64,000 bases of DNA from Erodium maritimum (GCA_963921825.1 OY997596.1:1865001-1929000), one strand, 5' to 3'; positions 10,541 to 23,164 are shown, counted from the first letter of the stretch. Translations and numbers: made by a program. The notes: generated by a model from the sequence alone, not told the origin.

Positions 10541-12720
10541 ATTGTTTAATACACAACTAAAAACACGTCTCAAGTGTTATCATCTCGAGTCTTTCACGCG
10601 TATACTGTATTTTTCCTTTCATTCCTTCCTTTCTCTCCTCTCAAGAAAGAGACGATGGAGCTTACACCACCATATCCTTCATTCCCTTGTCGTCCAATGT
10701 TCGTCCTCTCTCCAATCTCATACCTGCCCTCTTTATCCCCCACCAGCTCCCTCTCTTCTTAGTCCTATGAATCAATTTTGGAAGCTAGACCTTGCCTCCC
10801 ACCGATAGCTTCCACCTCAACCTAAACCTCCACGACCTTCAACTCTCCTCCAACGGCCCTTGAGGCCCTTCAGACCAGAATGATTGTGGTGTCCATTGAC
10901 GAAACTTCGGTCGATTTTTTGGGCAATGACGACGAAATAATCAAAGTCCAGAATGGCATGGTCTCTCCCTTTGACGATGCTAGGTATCAATTTTCCTTGG
11001 TCGACCGCCTCCTCTCCAATAAGAAGTTCATCCACAGAGCCCTATGTGGCTTACTGGCAGCGACGTGGGACGTTCGGGGCTTGATTATCCAACCCCTCAC
11101 AGACTGATTCATCTAATTCTTCTTTCCTTCTCAAGAATTACTGTAGAATATTCAGGCCAAAGAACCGTGGACTTTTCACGTTTCGATCCTACTACTTACA
11201 CCACTACTGCCACCGACCCAACTGAAAACCCTCATCTTCCGAACTTTTATCATATCTATATAAGCATTTGACATCTCGATGGAAGCTCGTACCTCCTAGA
11301 TGCGAGACCTTATTATATCAAAAATGGGAGCGACAGTCTTGATGGGGAACCAGACCCGACGATGGGGATGAGATGACTATCTCTGCCTTCGGGTTGAGCC
11401 CAAAATCACAAGAATGCTTCGTCGCCACCTTCAGCTCCGGTTTGAAGGGTTCAGGGAGCCCCTATCATTGTTTGGCTGCAATACGAGAAGTTGTCAGACT
11501 TCTACTACCGTTGTGGGTGCCTAGGACACTTCAACCAGTCATGCATGAAAACCATATCGGGTATGCAACAACATGCAACACGATTCACAGATGCCATCCG
11601 GGTTGCGACGGGTCTACAAACCGAGGAATACCTCTGAACGGACTAGGAAGTAAACCCATCGGTGCCCCCATCGCCCGACCCTCATATAGATAGAAAGGGA
11701 CGTATCCCCCCAACCTAAACCCGACCCTAACGCCTCTAGGGAGCTCTCAGGAGAGTTTACATGGCCCCTAAATTACCGTCTCTTGTACGGGGTTCGGGCT
11801 CTCAAAATTAAATGTCGCAAGAATCTCGACTTACAGTCTTTCCTAATGATCTGGTCTGTAGGCGTGCCCTATCATTGGGACATGAAGGAAACTAGAAGGG
11901 ACCAGTAGTGTCTAACTCGTCCCGATACTTGCCCGACCTATAATCTTACCTAACCTAAGGCGTCCGACTAGCTTGGAAACCTTGAAAGTAGGTCCGGACG
12001 CTTTGTCACCCCCTTGGGTGCACCGTTCAAAGCCCGACCCCCGCTACTGGAATCTACGCCCATCTTACCACAACGAGTTCTCAACAAGTCACTACTGTCA
12101 TCATCGTTTCCCACCTCAGATCCACCTATACTTGTATTAACACAGTTGCCTCGCCTCAAATGTGAGGACAATCACCAGGGGATCCGAATGAAATCCCTAA
12201 ATCAGAACAAGACCGGGGGACCATAATCTAATACCTCATGTCGGGGGCCCCAAAGATTCAAGAATGCGAAGGAAATATCAAGGGAGAAAGCCAAGAGGAT
12301 TGTAGAATTGAAATACCGTCTAAAGAAGAGAGTCTTCAAACTTCTTGAAGTTGACCCGGATGCAATGGACAGTCGTCAATTCCCATCCTCTCGAGTATCA
12401 ACGAAGGATGCAAAACACCCTTGTTGGGAACCATGATTGGCGTTTGCATGGGCTAAAGAGTAAGGGAATTGTCTTTTCGGTCCGATTAGGTATCCCGATC
12501 TACCTCAATAAGCCAAGAATACCAACCGAAAGGGTTTTTAGATCCTTATTCATGCTTTATTTGTCTTATATGTTGTATGTGATGTTGTTCTCCTACCTTG
12601 CACGATAGACTACATAGTAGACTACAACGCCAGTACACCTATCTATGATGGGGGTTTTGGACTAAAATCTCGATTGTACGGATTTTTGTCCCATTATATT
12701 TGTAAAAGCACGACCACCTT
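10541..12720 (+). mobile_element. LINE-type ORF1 element, plus strand, decayed
   Basis: Frame 10880-11107 contains FSLVDRLLSNKKFIHRALCG followed by AATWDVRGL, the pattern of the DUF4283 domain at the front of plant L1 ORF1. Further on (about 11480-11545) the reading FYYRCGCLGHFNQSCM is the CCHC zinc knuckle of the same protein. Proline/serine-rich frames follow to about 12220. No reverse transcriptase is visible before the next element begins at 12727. Frames are broken in several places; no poly(A) tail is preserved, perhaps because the neighbouring insertion replaced it. Confidence 0.72.
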
Positions 12721-12726
12721 CATTTT

Positions 12727-14585
12727 TTTTAGCAAAAACGACATATATTATTACTTTAATCAAAAGATAACAGGAAGAAAAATAGTACGGGAGTAACCCA
12801 TCCCGAAACAAATTACAACTAATCCTCTAAGAATTCATGGGGTATAGGCAAGTATTTGAAACTCAACTAAAACAGATTGTACGAATAGAATCAAAAGAAA
12901 AAAAAAACAAATCTACCTCTGCCTGAGGCCAACCATTATAAATTTGATGCTCGTGGATCCACCAACAAGGACCACTAACTTGCATATTGATGTGCATGGT
13001 TCGAGGAGGAAGCACAGGAAGTGGTGGAGGGACCCCTAGGTGGGGCGGGTTGCCCATCTTTCAAAAATAATATGGGATCGGATGTTGACTTCATGACTAT
13101 TAGATGGGCTCTTCCTAACCCTCACCTACCATACTTCAAACAGAAGATCCCCAACTCTCTTTCAAGAAATGGTCTTATTCGGCTCAATGTCTCCGGGAGA
13201 CCTCCCCGAATACCCTTCTGAAAAACCAGTTGTAGGAGTCCTACATATCGCGAGGTTAGGCAGGACAATGGGCATCACTGGACCATCCTATGTCTTTAAT
13301 GAGGCGCGAGTGAAACAACTTAGATTGGAAGTCTCGACTGGTTCTTGTGACTTAGGTAGGACAGTGGACCCTAAGACAGTACTTGACAATTGTAGCCAAG
13401 GGAATACCAGGGGAACCTCAAGGGATGCCCTCGATGGTGGGGAAAACCACTCTCTTGAGATGGGTTTCCCGACTAAAGGGGTTTAGGCGCTGCTAGTGAT
13501 AGATCATACCCAGGGATGCCCGATAGAGGCGTGTCGTAAACGTGAGCAGTTTGTCCTAGGCACCTACATGCCACATTTGAAGTAGAACATCAGGAGACAC
13601 TCATATTTGAGTATGACCCAGATAGGCTGAGGGAGCCCTAGGAACATCAGAACCATCGAGCGGTGGAGTGGAGACTAATATGGTGTCAGAACCGAACACG
13701 GGCTCCTCCAGTAGAAGCCCCACTTGTCAGCATGCACCATAGCACATACCCCGAGAGAGTCGTCCCTAGTTTTTCCAATGGTCACTCTTGATACCATTCG
13801 CAGTAAACCACATACATGCACCCAAATTTGGATGATATTCATGATCGGAAAGGATAGGTCGTCAACAGGATGTATTTCATAATAAGTAGGTAGATAGCAG
13901 GGCCCGTCATCTTTTGTTGAATACCATTTCATGAGATGGGAGGCGAAAAGGGGAACCCTAATCATTGACGCAACGGGCACCTATAGAACCAACAAAGACT
14001 TTTGAGGATTATGCGGCGACTGTGGGGAATCCTTGGAGGAGAAGGTTTCTGAGGTCGTCTGCCATGTACTCCTGGGAGAACAGCTTGGGAAGAGATGTCC
14101 GTCTGGAATGACATCTTAACAAACCCCAACAGGGGAGGACCGGCATGGGGTGGTAGTAGTGGAGTGGTTGGGGGTAGCGATGGCGGACGTACAGTCGATG
14201 CAGCGGCGACCATTGTAGCTGACTTCTTGGCGGTACAAGTCGCTCATTTAGGCCGAACGATCTCGTGTGAGGGCCGCGGTGAAGTGATGCAGGTTCGGGC
14301 GAGGGAGGACGATTGGTGTTGGATGATCGGTCATAAACTCCATTATCGAAAACAGATGTGGTGAGGAAAGAGAGGGTGTGGAGGTCGTTTTATAGCATTC
14401 CTCACGCATGCCAATTTCACGAATTCCAGGAGAGGGCACAGAGGAGTAGCCAATGGCTAGAGGGACACAACAGAAACAACATGTGTATGGAAAGCTACAC
14501 GGATATGGATTAGAGGTATGGGACGATGAGTCTGCTATTTTAGCGACATAAGGGAGCGACTAGGGTTTCTGCAAAGACAATATGG
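12727..14585 (-). mobile_element. LINE-type ORF1 element, minus strand
   Basis: The poly-T run at 12727-12734 and the following AGCAAAAACGAC are the reverse of a LINE tail. The same tail ends the plus-strand element at 38096, so both belong to one family. Frames 14213-13962 and 13980-13675 give the DUF4283-like region (IMNIIQIWVHVCGL, VCAMVHADKWGFYW). A degenerate knuckle region (CFKCGM-like) and TPLSGIPGYD-like sequence follow near 13500-13600. The 5' side near 14585 reads GCAGAAACCCTAG, a common LINE leader start. No ORF2 or reverse transcriptase is present. Confidence 0.72.
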
Positions 14586-14610
14586 CCAATGATGTTATTG
14601 TTACCACCTT

Positions 14611-14868
14611 TGTTTTTTTGAACGAATGGTGCAACTTTATTACTTTAAACGATTACATTATCATGCATCGGGGAACATGCTCCCCGACCATCGGAAGGCC
14701 AGCCGTAACAAACAATAGTTCTCTGAACTTTATACTATCATAATCGTCACATATTATATTTTGATGCCTCTTGGGCAGAGAGAGAAGGCGGAGAGGGAAA
14801 ATGAGGTACCAGAGATCCCAAGGGACCTCAACAGTAATGGTGATGGCGGTAGACAAAGCATTATTACC
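14611..14868 (-). mobile_element. 5'-truncated family A LINE-type insertion
   Basis: Poly-T then TTGAACGAATGGTGCAAC (reverse of the tail) starts the piece, and GGTACCAGAGATCC plus GGGACCTCAAC lie inside, as in the copies at 440 and 61089. It is flanked by near-identical direct repeats, ATTGTTACCACCTT on the left and ATTATTACCACCTT on the right (one mismatch). This fits LINE-mediated insertion of a 258-bp 3' fragment. Confidence 0.75.
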
Positions 14869-14928
14869 ACCTTCGATAATTGTTAGGTTTGCATTTAATT
14901 ATTTTTCATATTACAATATTTGTATATA

Positions 14929-15163
14929 GGGTTAATATCATAAAGCACCACACAAGTATACACGTTTTTCAAATAACACTAAGTTACGATTTTTTTCATG
15001 TGGTACACCTATGTACCAACAAATTATCAAAGTTTGTTGATACATAGGTGTGTCATATGGAAAAAAAATCGTTGATACATGGGTGTGCCACATGAAAAAA
15101 TCATAATTTAGTGTGCTATTTGAAAAACGTGTATACTTGTGTGGTGCTTTATGATATTAACCC
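14929..15163. mobile_element. Mutator-type MITE, 235 bp, exact 9-bp duplication
   Basis: Starts GGGTTAATATCATAAAGC and ends with the reverse complement. The arms pair over roughly 90 bp on each side, so the element is nearly a full fold-back. TTGTATATA flanks it exactly on both sides (14920-14928 and 15164-15172). No coding capacity. The GGG...CCC ends and 9-bp duplication place it with Mutator-type MITEs. Confidence 0.9.
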
Positions 15164-15463
15164 TTGTATATAATAAGAAGATACCACATGATAGATGTGA
15201 CAAAAGTGATGTATACCCAAATCATGTCATTCCGATATGCTTGTAACAAGAGATGTCACTTGGTTCGAACAAACCATGCTTTAATCTAATATCAATATAC
15301 TATAATCCGTAGAGTCCGACAATTCTAACGCTTTTATTACATTCATTTTGTGTTACATAAATCAAATGTATGACCAACGGTAACAAATTGCTTCTGGCCC
15401 AAGTAACAAATGGTCAGTTGCTAACTAACTCTAGCATCAACAACTTTACACCCTAAACTTCTC

Positions 15464-18155
15464 CTACAACTCAGAACCGCAACAAAGAGCCAGCCCCGTC
15501 AAGATCACCAAAACCACGTATATGATGCAATGGCTGGTCTTTAACCCATTCTTCACACATTTTGGCGACAGATCCACCGACTCCGAATATTGGAGCGGTC
15601 GGCTCTCAAGCCCGGTTCTTCGATATGCGACTCCCAGTGAAGGAATCGTCGTCTCTGTTGTAGGCTCGGAGGACCCAAGACATGAGTCAGGTAAGGGTAG
15701 TGTAGCTTGTGAAGGAACGGTGGTCGTCATTGTAGGCTGGAACGACGGATCATATGCCCCATCAGAGTACCCTTGGTCGAGGATGCAAGACAACGCTGGC
15801 TCGTCTAGATTGATGATGTCGTCTTTCAATACATCTGCGTAACAGTCTTCATAACAATCTTCCTCGTCTCCAGAATCCTGTAATGATAAACAAGTTACTT
15901 ATATGAAGTCATATGTAAACACCTTTATTGAAAGGATCCCACTTATATCAAGTCAGACTTCTAGAACAAAAAAAATATCAATCTCATTAGTTGAGTGTGA
16001 CTCTAACCTTTATAAATAATTATTTTATATTTTATATTTAGACAATATAGATTATTTTTCTATAATATACATACCTTCTTCTACCAAGTCAGACTTTTAC
16101 AATTGGAAAAAATTAATCTTATTGGTTGAGTGTGACTTCAACCTTTATAAATAGTTAATCTTTTATATGTACTTAGTTGGTGTTGGATTACTACTTCAAC
16201 AACAAGTATACCTTCTGTCTTTCAGGGGTTTTTGCTGCAACAAAATCGTCTAATCGTTTCCCTTCAGCCTCAAAAGCTGAATCATTCTGCTCATCCGAAC
16301 GTGAATCGTTACTGCTACAACTCTTCCTCGAAGAACTCTCACCTCCATTCGTTTGGCCCGAAGGAAAGCTATGGTCATTACTATCAGGAAAACCCGACAA
16401 TTTCCTCCGACCTTGACAAGCACGAGCTCGATTCCCACTAAACTTGAAGTCAGCATTCCTTCGCAGGCGACACACGACCATAGAATCCTGGAAAATCCCT
16501 CAAAAATTATAAACCCAATCAAATTCAATATACTTTAACTACGACAAAAGTTACCTGAAAATGATCGGCAATGCAATACTCGTGCACGATCCACTCCGTC
16601 CTCTCCCCTTTCGGGGCACGACCGGTGTGGAAGACGAGAGTCCTCTTCGTGCCAATGACATTCGTACCCGACCTCACGTGTCGTTCCTTCCCGGTAGCTT
16701 TCCAATAACCGAGCTGAGTAGCTCTACGACTTTGTGAGCCATTCGGGTATTTTCTTCCCCGGGCGGAAAAGAAGAACCATTCGTTATCCGAATGAACTAT
16801 GGATTTGGCTAGATACACAAAGCAGCGTTGATCAGTTTACCAAAACTTCCTTTCAGTGTACGGTTAATCCAAAACAAAAACACACAATGCATATCAACAC
16901 ATATACTTCACGAAATGAACATGAACATGAGATCATTTAAGTCCTCATATCTGATGTTATTACCGATAAGAAAACAGATAATTGCAACAAAAAAAAGTAT
17001 CCTGATATATCCGTTTTCTATAACTTGTATTCTCTTTTTTCTTTGATAACTGTGAAAAAAAAGTAATGTCTCATCATAGTACATTTTTCAATTATTCTTT
17101 AAGAAGAACTCATGATTCCGATCAGCTCGTGTTCTTGTGCTAAAACTCCAATAAAAACCCGAATTTTAGCACAAGAGCACGAGCTGATCCTCACCATCCA
17201 TAAACATACAAATGACACATTCGATACATCACCATGAAAAATCGATAATACGACTAATTACCATGTAGCCCAAATCGTTAATACTACAAATTATCATGTA
17301 ACCGACCAGATATATATGCAGTCCGATTCAGATTTCACACCCAAATTGATCATCGGTTCATTTTAACACAAAAACAACAATGACAATCAAAATCCAATAT
17401 GGATTTTGTCAAAAATGAGAATCAAAATCCAATATGGATTTTGTCAAAGCCCAATTCATCCCAAAAGTTCGAATTGATGGGTCGAGGCACTAATACGTTT
17501 ATCAAGTGTTCAATTCGTCCATACACTTTCTATGTGAGACTTATAATTCAACACTCCCCTCACGTGTAGGACTGGACACTACACGTGGGCCATAGCAGGA
17601 CTGAGCATCTGCATATGGACCGGAGACCACAGGGTGGAGGCGACAAACAAGTTGTGGGCCAAACCAGCGCTGTTGTTAAAGCTCAATCCATCCCAAAAAT
17701 TCGAACTGATGGGTGGAGACAATAATATGCTTATCAAGTGTTCAATTCGTCCATACACAATCTATGTGAGATTTATACTTTAACAGGTTTAGCTAAGAAC
17801 ACCAAGAAAGAAAGAAAGAATGAAGTGCAAAAACATTAACCGAAACAAAAGGGATAATTACATTCAACTACACCTTAGTTATGTTTGGTTTTCACATAAC
17901 TACCTTAAGTTTAGTTTCCAAAATTTTCACGTAAAAACAAAACAAGAAGAGGGTTTTTGAGAGAAACATACCAGGTAAGTCCCAAGGTTCGAACTTGCAG
18001 AAATCAATGTCGGCTATAACCTCGACGCACTTGTCCAAACCCTCCAATTTCTTCCTCAGGTAATACGAAATCAGCTCATCGTCGGTCGGAGAGAATCTGA
18101 ATCCCGGAAACATCACCGCCGGCGACTCCTCCGGCACCTGCTTCTCCCCATCCAT
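15464..18155 (-). CDS. Membrane-anchored NAC transcription factor (NAC089/060/040 type)
   Basis: Four exons, 18155-17972, 16808-16555, 16487-16212 and 15877-15464, all with GT-AG borders and matching phases, give 375 aa. The NAC domain starts at [18 protein letters not shown], continues with EPWDLP|AKS across intron 1, and ends with [29 protein letters not shown] and WIVHEYC. The linker is serine-rich. A conserved acidic patch ([13 protein letters not shown]) matches the region before the anchor in the NAC089 clade. Residues about 350-370 ([17 protein letters not shown]) form a C-terminal membrane anchor. Known members are held at the ER or other membranes and released under stress to act in the nucleus; that role is inferred here. 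Intron 1 (1.16 kb) carries a hairpin and a short repeat element. The protein looks complete. Confidence 0.93.
17120..17189. repeat. 26-bp inverted repeat (hairpin) in NAC intron 1
   Basis: Arm 17120-17145 (GATCAGCTCGTGTTCTTGTG then CTAAAA) pairs with arm 17164-17189, with one mismatch, across an 18-nt loop. It could be a collapsed MITE or a small-RNA hairpin within the transcribed intron. The stem is shorter than most plant miRNA precursors. Confidence 0.7.
17432..17793. repeat. Short element with direct terminal repeats (TRIM-like) in NAC intron 1
   Basis: Two direct copies of about 115 bp (about 17432-17555 and 17678-17793) share ATCCCAAAA, GATGGGT, ATCAAGTGTTCAATTCGTCC and CTATGTGAGA. They enclose about 120 bp with no coding capacity. 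The right copy starts TGTTGTTAAAGC and ends TTTAACA, that is TG...CA. This is the shape of a miniature LTR retrotransposon (TRIM). It is an old, non-coding fossil. A 36-bp tandem duplication containing AAAATCCAATATGGATTTT lies just to its left (about 17385-17440). Confidence 0.5.
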
Positions 18156-18359
18156 TTTTTCTCTCCTAAACCCAGAAAAACAAAAAGATCGAATTCAAGC
18201 TCCAAAACCCAGAAAAAAGATCGAATCTTTATTGGGTTTTCGGTGAATCCGATGTTTTTAGCAGAAAGCTATGATCTTTAAACCGATTTGGAGTGATCCA
18301 CAAAAAAGTTCAGTTTTCTTTGAAAAACAGAGCTTCGGTCTTTAGAGAGTGACACTGGT

Positions 18360-18470
18360 CTTATATAAGGAGACTTGAGCGCCACGTCACATCGGGCGTG
18401 GTGGGCCATGGAGGAGATCGGACCGTTGGTGGTGCCGACGTGTCGGGCGGTCCATGTGGTCGGGCACGTG
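18360..18470 (-). promoter_or_regulatory. NAC promoter: TATA box and ACGT-core motifs
   Basis: CTTATATAAG at 18360-18369 lies about 205 bp upstream of the NAC start codon and is a good TATA box for the minus strand. Just upstream are CCACGTCA (18382-18389), ACGTGTC (about 18439) and a perfect G-box CACGTG (18465-18470). These are bZIP-type sites; CCACGTCA also resembles the core of plant unfolded-protein-response elements. Stress or ER-stress control is an inference from these motifs. Confidence 0.6.
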
Positions 18471-18479
18471 ACATGGTTG

Positions 18480-18960
18480 TCTGAAGTATCGACTCAAGTG
18501 CCGACCCACGCTCGAGTCTTACACAACAGGGTTTGGTATCTTAACCAACTTGCTTGTCTTGTTCTTATTTATTTTTGGCCTTTCAGTTTATTTTTTTGTA
18601 AAATTAAATTTTGGACCAATCATTTTATTTGTTTTGCCCCTAGAAATGATGACTGAATCGTTGGGTACAGCTTTTCAGATGTAAATGTATTTTGCCGAAA
18701 AATTGAAGATAAAGTTTTGTTTTAAATTACAAATTTCATAAAAAAAACTCTAAAACTCTTTAACGATTAAGGAAAAAAACTTAAAACTCTAGTCGTCGTT
18801 ATCGTCGACGGCTCTTTCTCCTATGCAGTTGCCTCGCTCTACGTCCCGATTTAAGGTCGGTATATTTCTTTTTCATTTGGTCATTATGAAGTAAGATATT
18901 TTAAAAACTAAAAATAGCTGTAACGGAAAATACTAGAGGAGAATATTGAGAGTAGTTTAA
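18480..18960. other. NAC upstream spacer, nothing further recognised
   Basis: AT-rich sequence between the NAC promoter motifs and the LINE-like element. The only sizeable frame (18375-18656) overlaps the promoter and has no domain. Confidence 0.35.
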
Positions 18961-21056
18961 AAAAATCAAACAGTCAGAACATCCTCGCGTCTTGAGAGCA
19001 AAACTTAGTCCTAGTCGTCCTAGCATCTGCGATTATGGTGCTTGCTAGCCCTACCTTTATCGTCGACAACCCCGCTGACGTTGCTACTATTGCAATCATT
19101 GTCGGCTCTGTCATGGCGTCTCCGGTGTAGCCTTCTCCCTCGAAGACTTCGTCATCTCCCCATGGTGCATCTACCTTTAAAGTCCCGATGTAGGAGGAAG
19201 CCGAAGCAAACCCTAGCCGGGTTTCCTTCAGTGCTTCCTTCTCTTCTGGAAGACCATCACTGCTCCCACTCTCCACGACCTTGGTGTCCTTTGAGATGGG
19301 TGCCTCTACACCGTTCTCTACCGGAAAACCACGTCGAGGACGACCGGTGAGGACTAAGTTTGTTGCTTCTCCCGTAAGCAACCCTCATTTGGCTCATCCT
19401 CCGCCGCCTCTGACCATTGCCTCTCCTGCTCCGCCTCCTCCCTGTGTTCCTACTCCCCAGGTTGAGGACGGGCCTCCTTCAATCCCTCTCCTACTACGGG
19501 ACCATGGGAATGAGAAAGCTCTGATAGAGGATCGTCCAAGGAAGACAGTGGAAGCGTTGGGCTTGGGTCGCTCGTTCCCTAACAGAGATAAGATCCCGCT
19601 CATCCCTTCCCTTCTCACTGTCCTTATTGGACTGGTTCGTGGTCGGACGGCTCACTCTTCGGAGGAGCCCCCATCACCCACGTCTTTGGCCTTGCCTGAT
19701 CTGCTTGCTTTCATGGTGTTGCTTCAGGATGGACTCTTGTCCTATTCCCTCGACGAAGAAGAAGAGGTGGAGGTTGTGGTTCCATACTTTTCAATCAACT
19801 CCATTGTCATCGCGCGCCTGCATTTTGGGTTGGCCGGCAAGCTTTGAGCACCAAGACCTCCCCGGAAGGACATACTCCTTCGTATCATCACCACTGCATG
19901 GGGGCTATCTGCGGAGGGCCTGGTTGTCAAGGATATTGGTCCAGGTATTTTCGGCTTCTACTTCAGGACGGCGGAGGCTCGGGACTGAGTTCGAGGTAAT
20001 GAACCCTGGTGTTTCGATGGGCGTCCCCTTTTGCTCGGAGATTTGGATCCCTGTGCCTGGAACCTACATGCGTTAGACCGACTGCAATTATGGGTCCACG
20101 CACGGGGTCTCCCGCCCTTGGTCTAAAACAAAGTGACAAGGGAGACGATCGGTGACACCTTAGGGGCTTGCGTGGAGGTCCCATGCGATCAATGGGGGGT
20201 GCGCTGGGGAGGTACCGTAAGGGTGCGCTACTGGCATCTCGTGGAACGCCCTATCCGGCAGGGACTTCTACTACGGTTCAAGGACTTCTCGGATCCCGTG
20301 AAGGTCGACCTCACATATACAAAGCTTCCAACTTTCTGTTTAAACTGTGGGAGGATCGGCCATGTTGTGCGGGAATGCGAGTTGGAGCTGCAGAGTACCT
20401 CGAGGTATGATACTTCCATTCTGGAGTTTCAGAAGGCCAAACTAGTGAAGCCCTATGCAACAAACTGGAAGGAGAGCTCATTGTCGATCGTACCACTGGG
20501 CTTTGGGTATTTATCCCCGAGCACTGTATCTAAGGCCTCCTCATCTCGAGGGAGGAGCCCGTGTGTTTCCCCGAGCATTGTATCTAATGATACAGAACCT
20601 CGGGTCAGCACCCAAACCGAAAAGGTGGATCCCGGCTTGACAAATTTGATGGCTAGTCAGTTCTCTAGTAGTAGGGTAACTGAAGTTTCAGCGTCCATTC
20701 CGCCTGGGCACAGAGATAGTGAAGGAGCTGCTACCGGAGGAGTGAAGAGGAATGTTGCTGGTGCTCCCCGGGATGATCAGGCGATGATTAGCAACCAGTC
20801 ACGCCAGGAGGAATGTTAGCCTCCTCAGGCTTCAGGGATTGGCTCTGCGAGAGGTCCCTAGTGAAAGCCTTGCCTCCTACTATTGATACAGTCAATGCTC
20901 GAGTTTTTGAGCAGGACTTACAGTGTCATCTTCTTACCCCATTTTCCTTCCTGCCTATATGGCGCCTCAATATCGTCTGTGACGGGTTTAATATTTCAAA
21001 ATTTGCGAACTATTATATTTTGTGCCTGTTATTTTTTATTGGTCAAAAAAAAAATT
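18961..21056 (+). mobile_element. LINE-type ORF1 element, plus strand
   Basis: GC-rich frames run from about 19040 to 20819. The frame 20133-20819 carries the CCHC knuckle FCLNCGRIGHVVRECE after VKVDLTYTKLPT, the normal context in plant L1 ORF1, and then a serine-rich tail. Upstream frames (19281-19847, 19627-20076) hold the remnant DUF4283-like region in more than one frame, so the ORF is broken. The element closes with TTTTTTATTGGTC and an A10 tract at 21047-21056. There is no reverse transcriptase between the ORF1 stop (20819) and the tail. No target duplication was found. Confidence 0.75.
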
Positions 21057-21540
21057 TCAGTCGTACATCTTTTATAATTAGATTCTGATTTAATAATATT
21101 GTATCTTTCAGTAAAAAAAGAAAAAGAAAATATTGTGTGGTATTTAAGACTATTACGACTTATGAAACCGTTTTATTATTGTATTGAAAAATGAAGCAAA
21201 ACAAAGTAGTTTTGGTCCTTTCTTAGTTGAGTTGACGGTCGGTCAGATTCAAATTAGTACAAAACAATACCCAGTCCCTTCTTTATTTCACCTCCTATTG
21301 CATCGAGAACGAAAGATAAACAAAACAAAATGTATCGAAGGAACCTGGCCCTGGACCAAATTTAAATGGTCCTGGTAAGAGAAACACTTCAAATTGATGG
21401 ATAAAGTCAGAAGTTCAATTGAATTTTCAACAAATCATTCGAGGTTAATTTGTTTGTTTGATTTTATTTAGCCTGAGTTTAGACCAAAGTTAGATTATGA
21501 ACTTGTTTAATACAGCTGTAAAAGAGTTCTAGAGAGACAA
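21057..21540. other. AT-rich spacer, nothing recognised
   Basis: No open frame with a recognisable product and no repeat that I could define. Confidence 0.35.
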
Positions 21541-23040
21541 AGTGTCTTCTCTCTAGAAACCGTAGAGCGAGTCTCACCCTCCTCCGCCGTGCGTTTTTCG
21601 TCCTCCGTCGGTGGTCTCTTGGTCCTCTCGACCACGGAGGTCCTTGGCTGGGGTCCTCTCCTTGCGTTTACCTTTTCTTTCTCTTTCTTCCCTTCCCTCT
21701 GGCCCCCACAGGAATGTGTTTCACTTGCCGACAGCTGAGTCTCCTCAGATTTGGAGTAGGATGACCTTGAAGTGCTTGAAGTGACGGGAAACCTTAGGAG
21801 ATGGATTCGGGGATGGCACCGCCCATTCCCTTGGCACCGATTTTGCTACCTCCGGAGCACCAATCTCGGCCAGTGATACGCAATATGGAGGGACACCCGA
21901 AAGTTTGAAAGAACAATCGACCACCACATGGCCTATCCTACAACAGTTAAAACAGAACATTAGTAGTTGTTCAAACTTTAGGGTGACCTAGATTGGTTGA
22001 GCAAATTCCTGAAAGCGACTAATCAAGCGACTGCCAAAATCTCACCCATACCTTGCCGTCCCAATAGTAGTCGCACTTATCTGCGTGGACCGTGACACAG
22101 CCTCCTAATGTATCCCCACCCTAGTGTCGGTGGTGATTGTGGACACCGTCTGAGGGAGCCCCCAAACATGTACCCATAGTTGTATTCAATTCAAGCCTAT
22201 TTTTTGGAAGACCTTCTGGTGTGAGTTACGTCAAGATAAGAGGGTATCGGCGGAAACACCAAGGCTCAACCACCGGACATTCTCCATTGCCACTTGAGAT
22301 ACGAAATAGAATGCGTAGACCCCCAAGAAGAGGTCTTTTACAACCAATGCTTCAGTCGCGGAACCTCATCCGTAAATTATCAGTCTCAGAACAAAATCCC
22401 CTGTGGGCATCCGGGGAGAGAGGAACCTCCCAGCCAGACCAAATCGTAGGCAGACCAGAGATGGCAACTATGATATTGGAACTCGAACTATCACATCTTC
22501 GTCCAGAAGTGGATCGCACGTCTCCTACGACGTGCTAATTTTGTCCAATGAGGGGAACAGAGCCGTCATTGGCAGCAACATGCTTCCCAACGAAGATGTG
22601 GTCCTCGTCCCACAGGGGATCGGGTAGTCACCCTCGGCATAGGCTCATGATGGGGAGGGTTTCTGACAGAGGAGGGTGACAAGAGTGGAGTATATAGAGC
22701 TCCCATCAAGGAGACTTGTGTTGGACCCGTTAGTGCTAGGGGTCCTTAGACTACGGTTTTACTCCGAGTGAGGGTTGGTTTCCGAGGTCTCCTGCCTCAC
22801 CCCTGGCAACACCGACTAGGTCGGAATGCCTATCGGGCCGTGAGACAAAACCAACGGTGGGAGGGATGCCAAAGCGAGCCCAACGAGACAACCGCGAGAG
22901 TCAGTATCTCCTATGGGACCGATAGCCTGGCTGGAAGTGCTAGGGGTGGTACTGACTCAACGGGAGGGGGACGCGCAATCAGCACTAGGTCCGAGGAGGT
23001 GATTGTAGTAAAAAATTTAATACTAATAAATAGAAAGATT
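21541..23040 (-). mobile_element. LINE-type ORF1 remnant, minus strand
   Basis: Minus frame 21960-21745 begins MFCFNCCRIGHVVVDC, a CCHC knuckle of the L1 ORF1 type, followed by a proline-rich tail. GC-rich sequence to about 22760 presumably holds the decayed upstream part of ORF1. A short leader-like block with CTCCGCCG and CTCTCGACC (21541-21700) reads in the opposite direction and may be a separate fragment. The borders are approximate. Confidence 0.55.
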
Positions 23041-23164
23041 TCCAAATAAAGTTGCAAATTTTGGTTGAGTTTCTGAAAATGAGTTTCAATGACAATGATA
23101 AATCCAATATCTGCATTTTGCTTATCATACCATGCAATTAAACCGGTTCCCATTTACTTGGACT

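Noticed and set aside
16191-16538. Overlapping open frames on both strands in NAC exon 3
   Set aside because: Only the minus frame joins exons 2 and 4 in phase and continues the NAC protein. The others are shadows.
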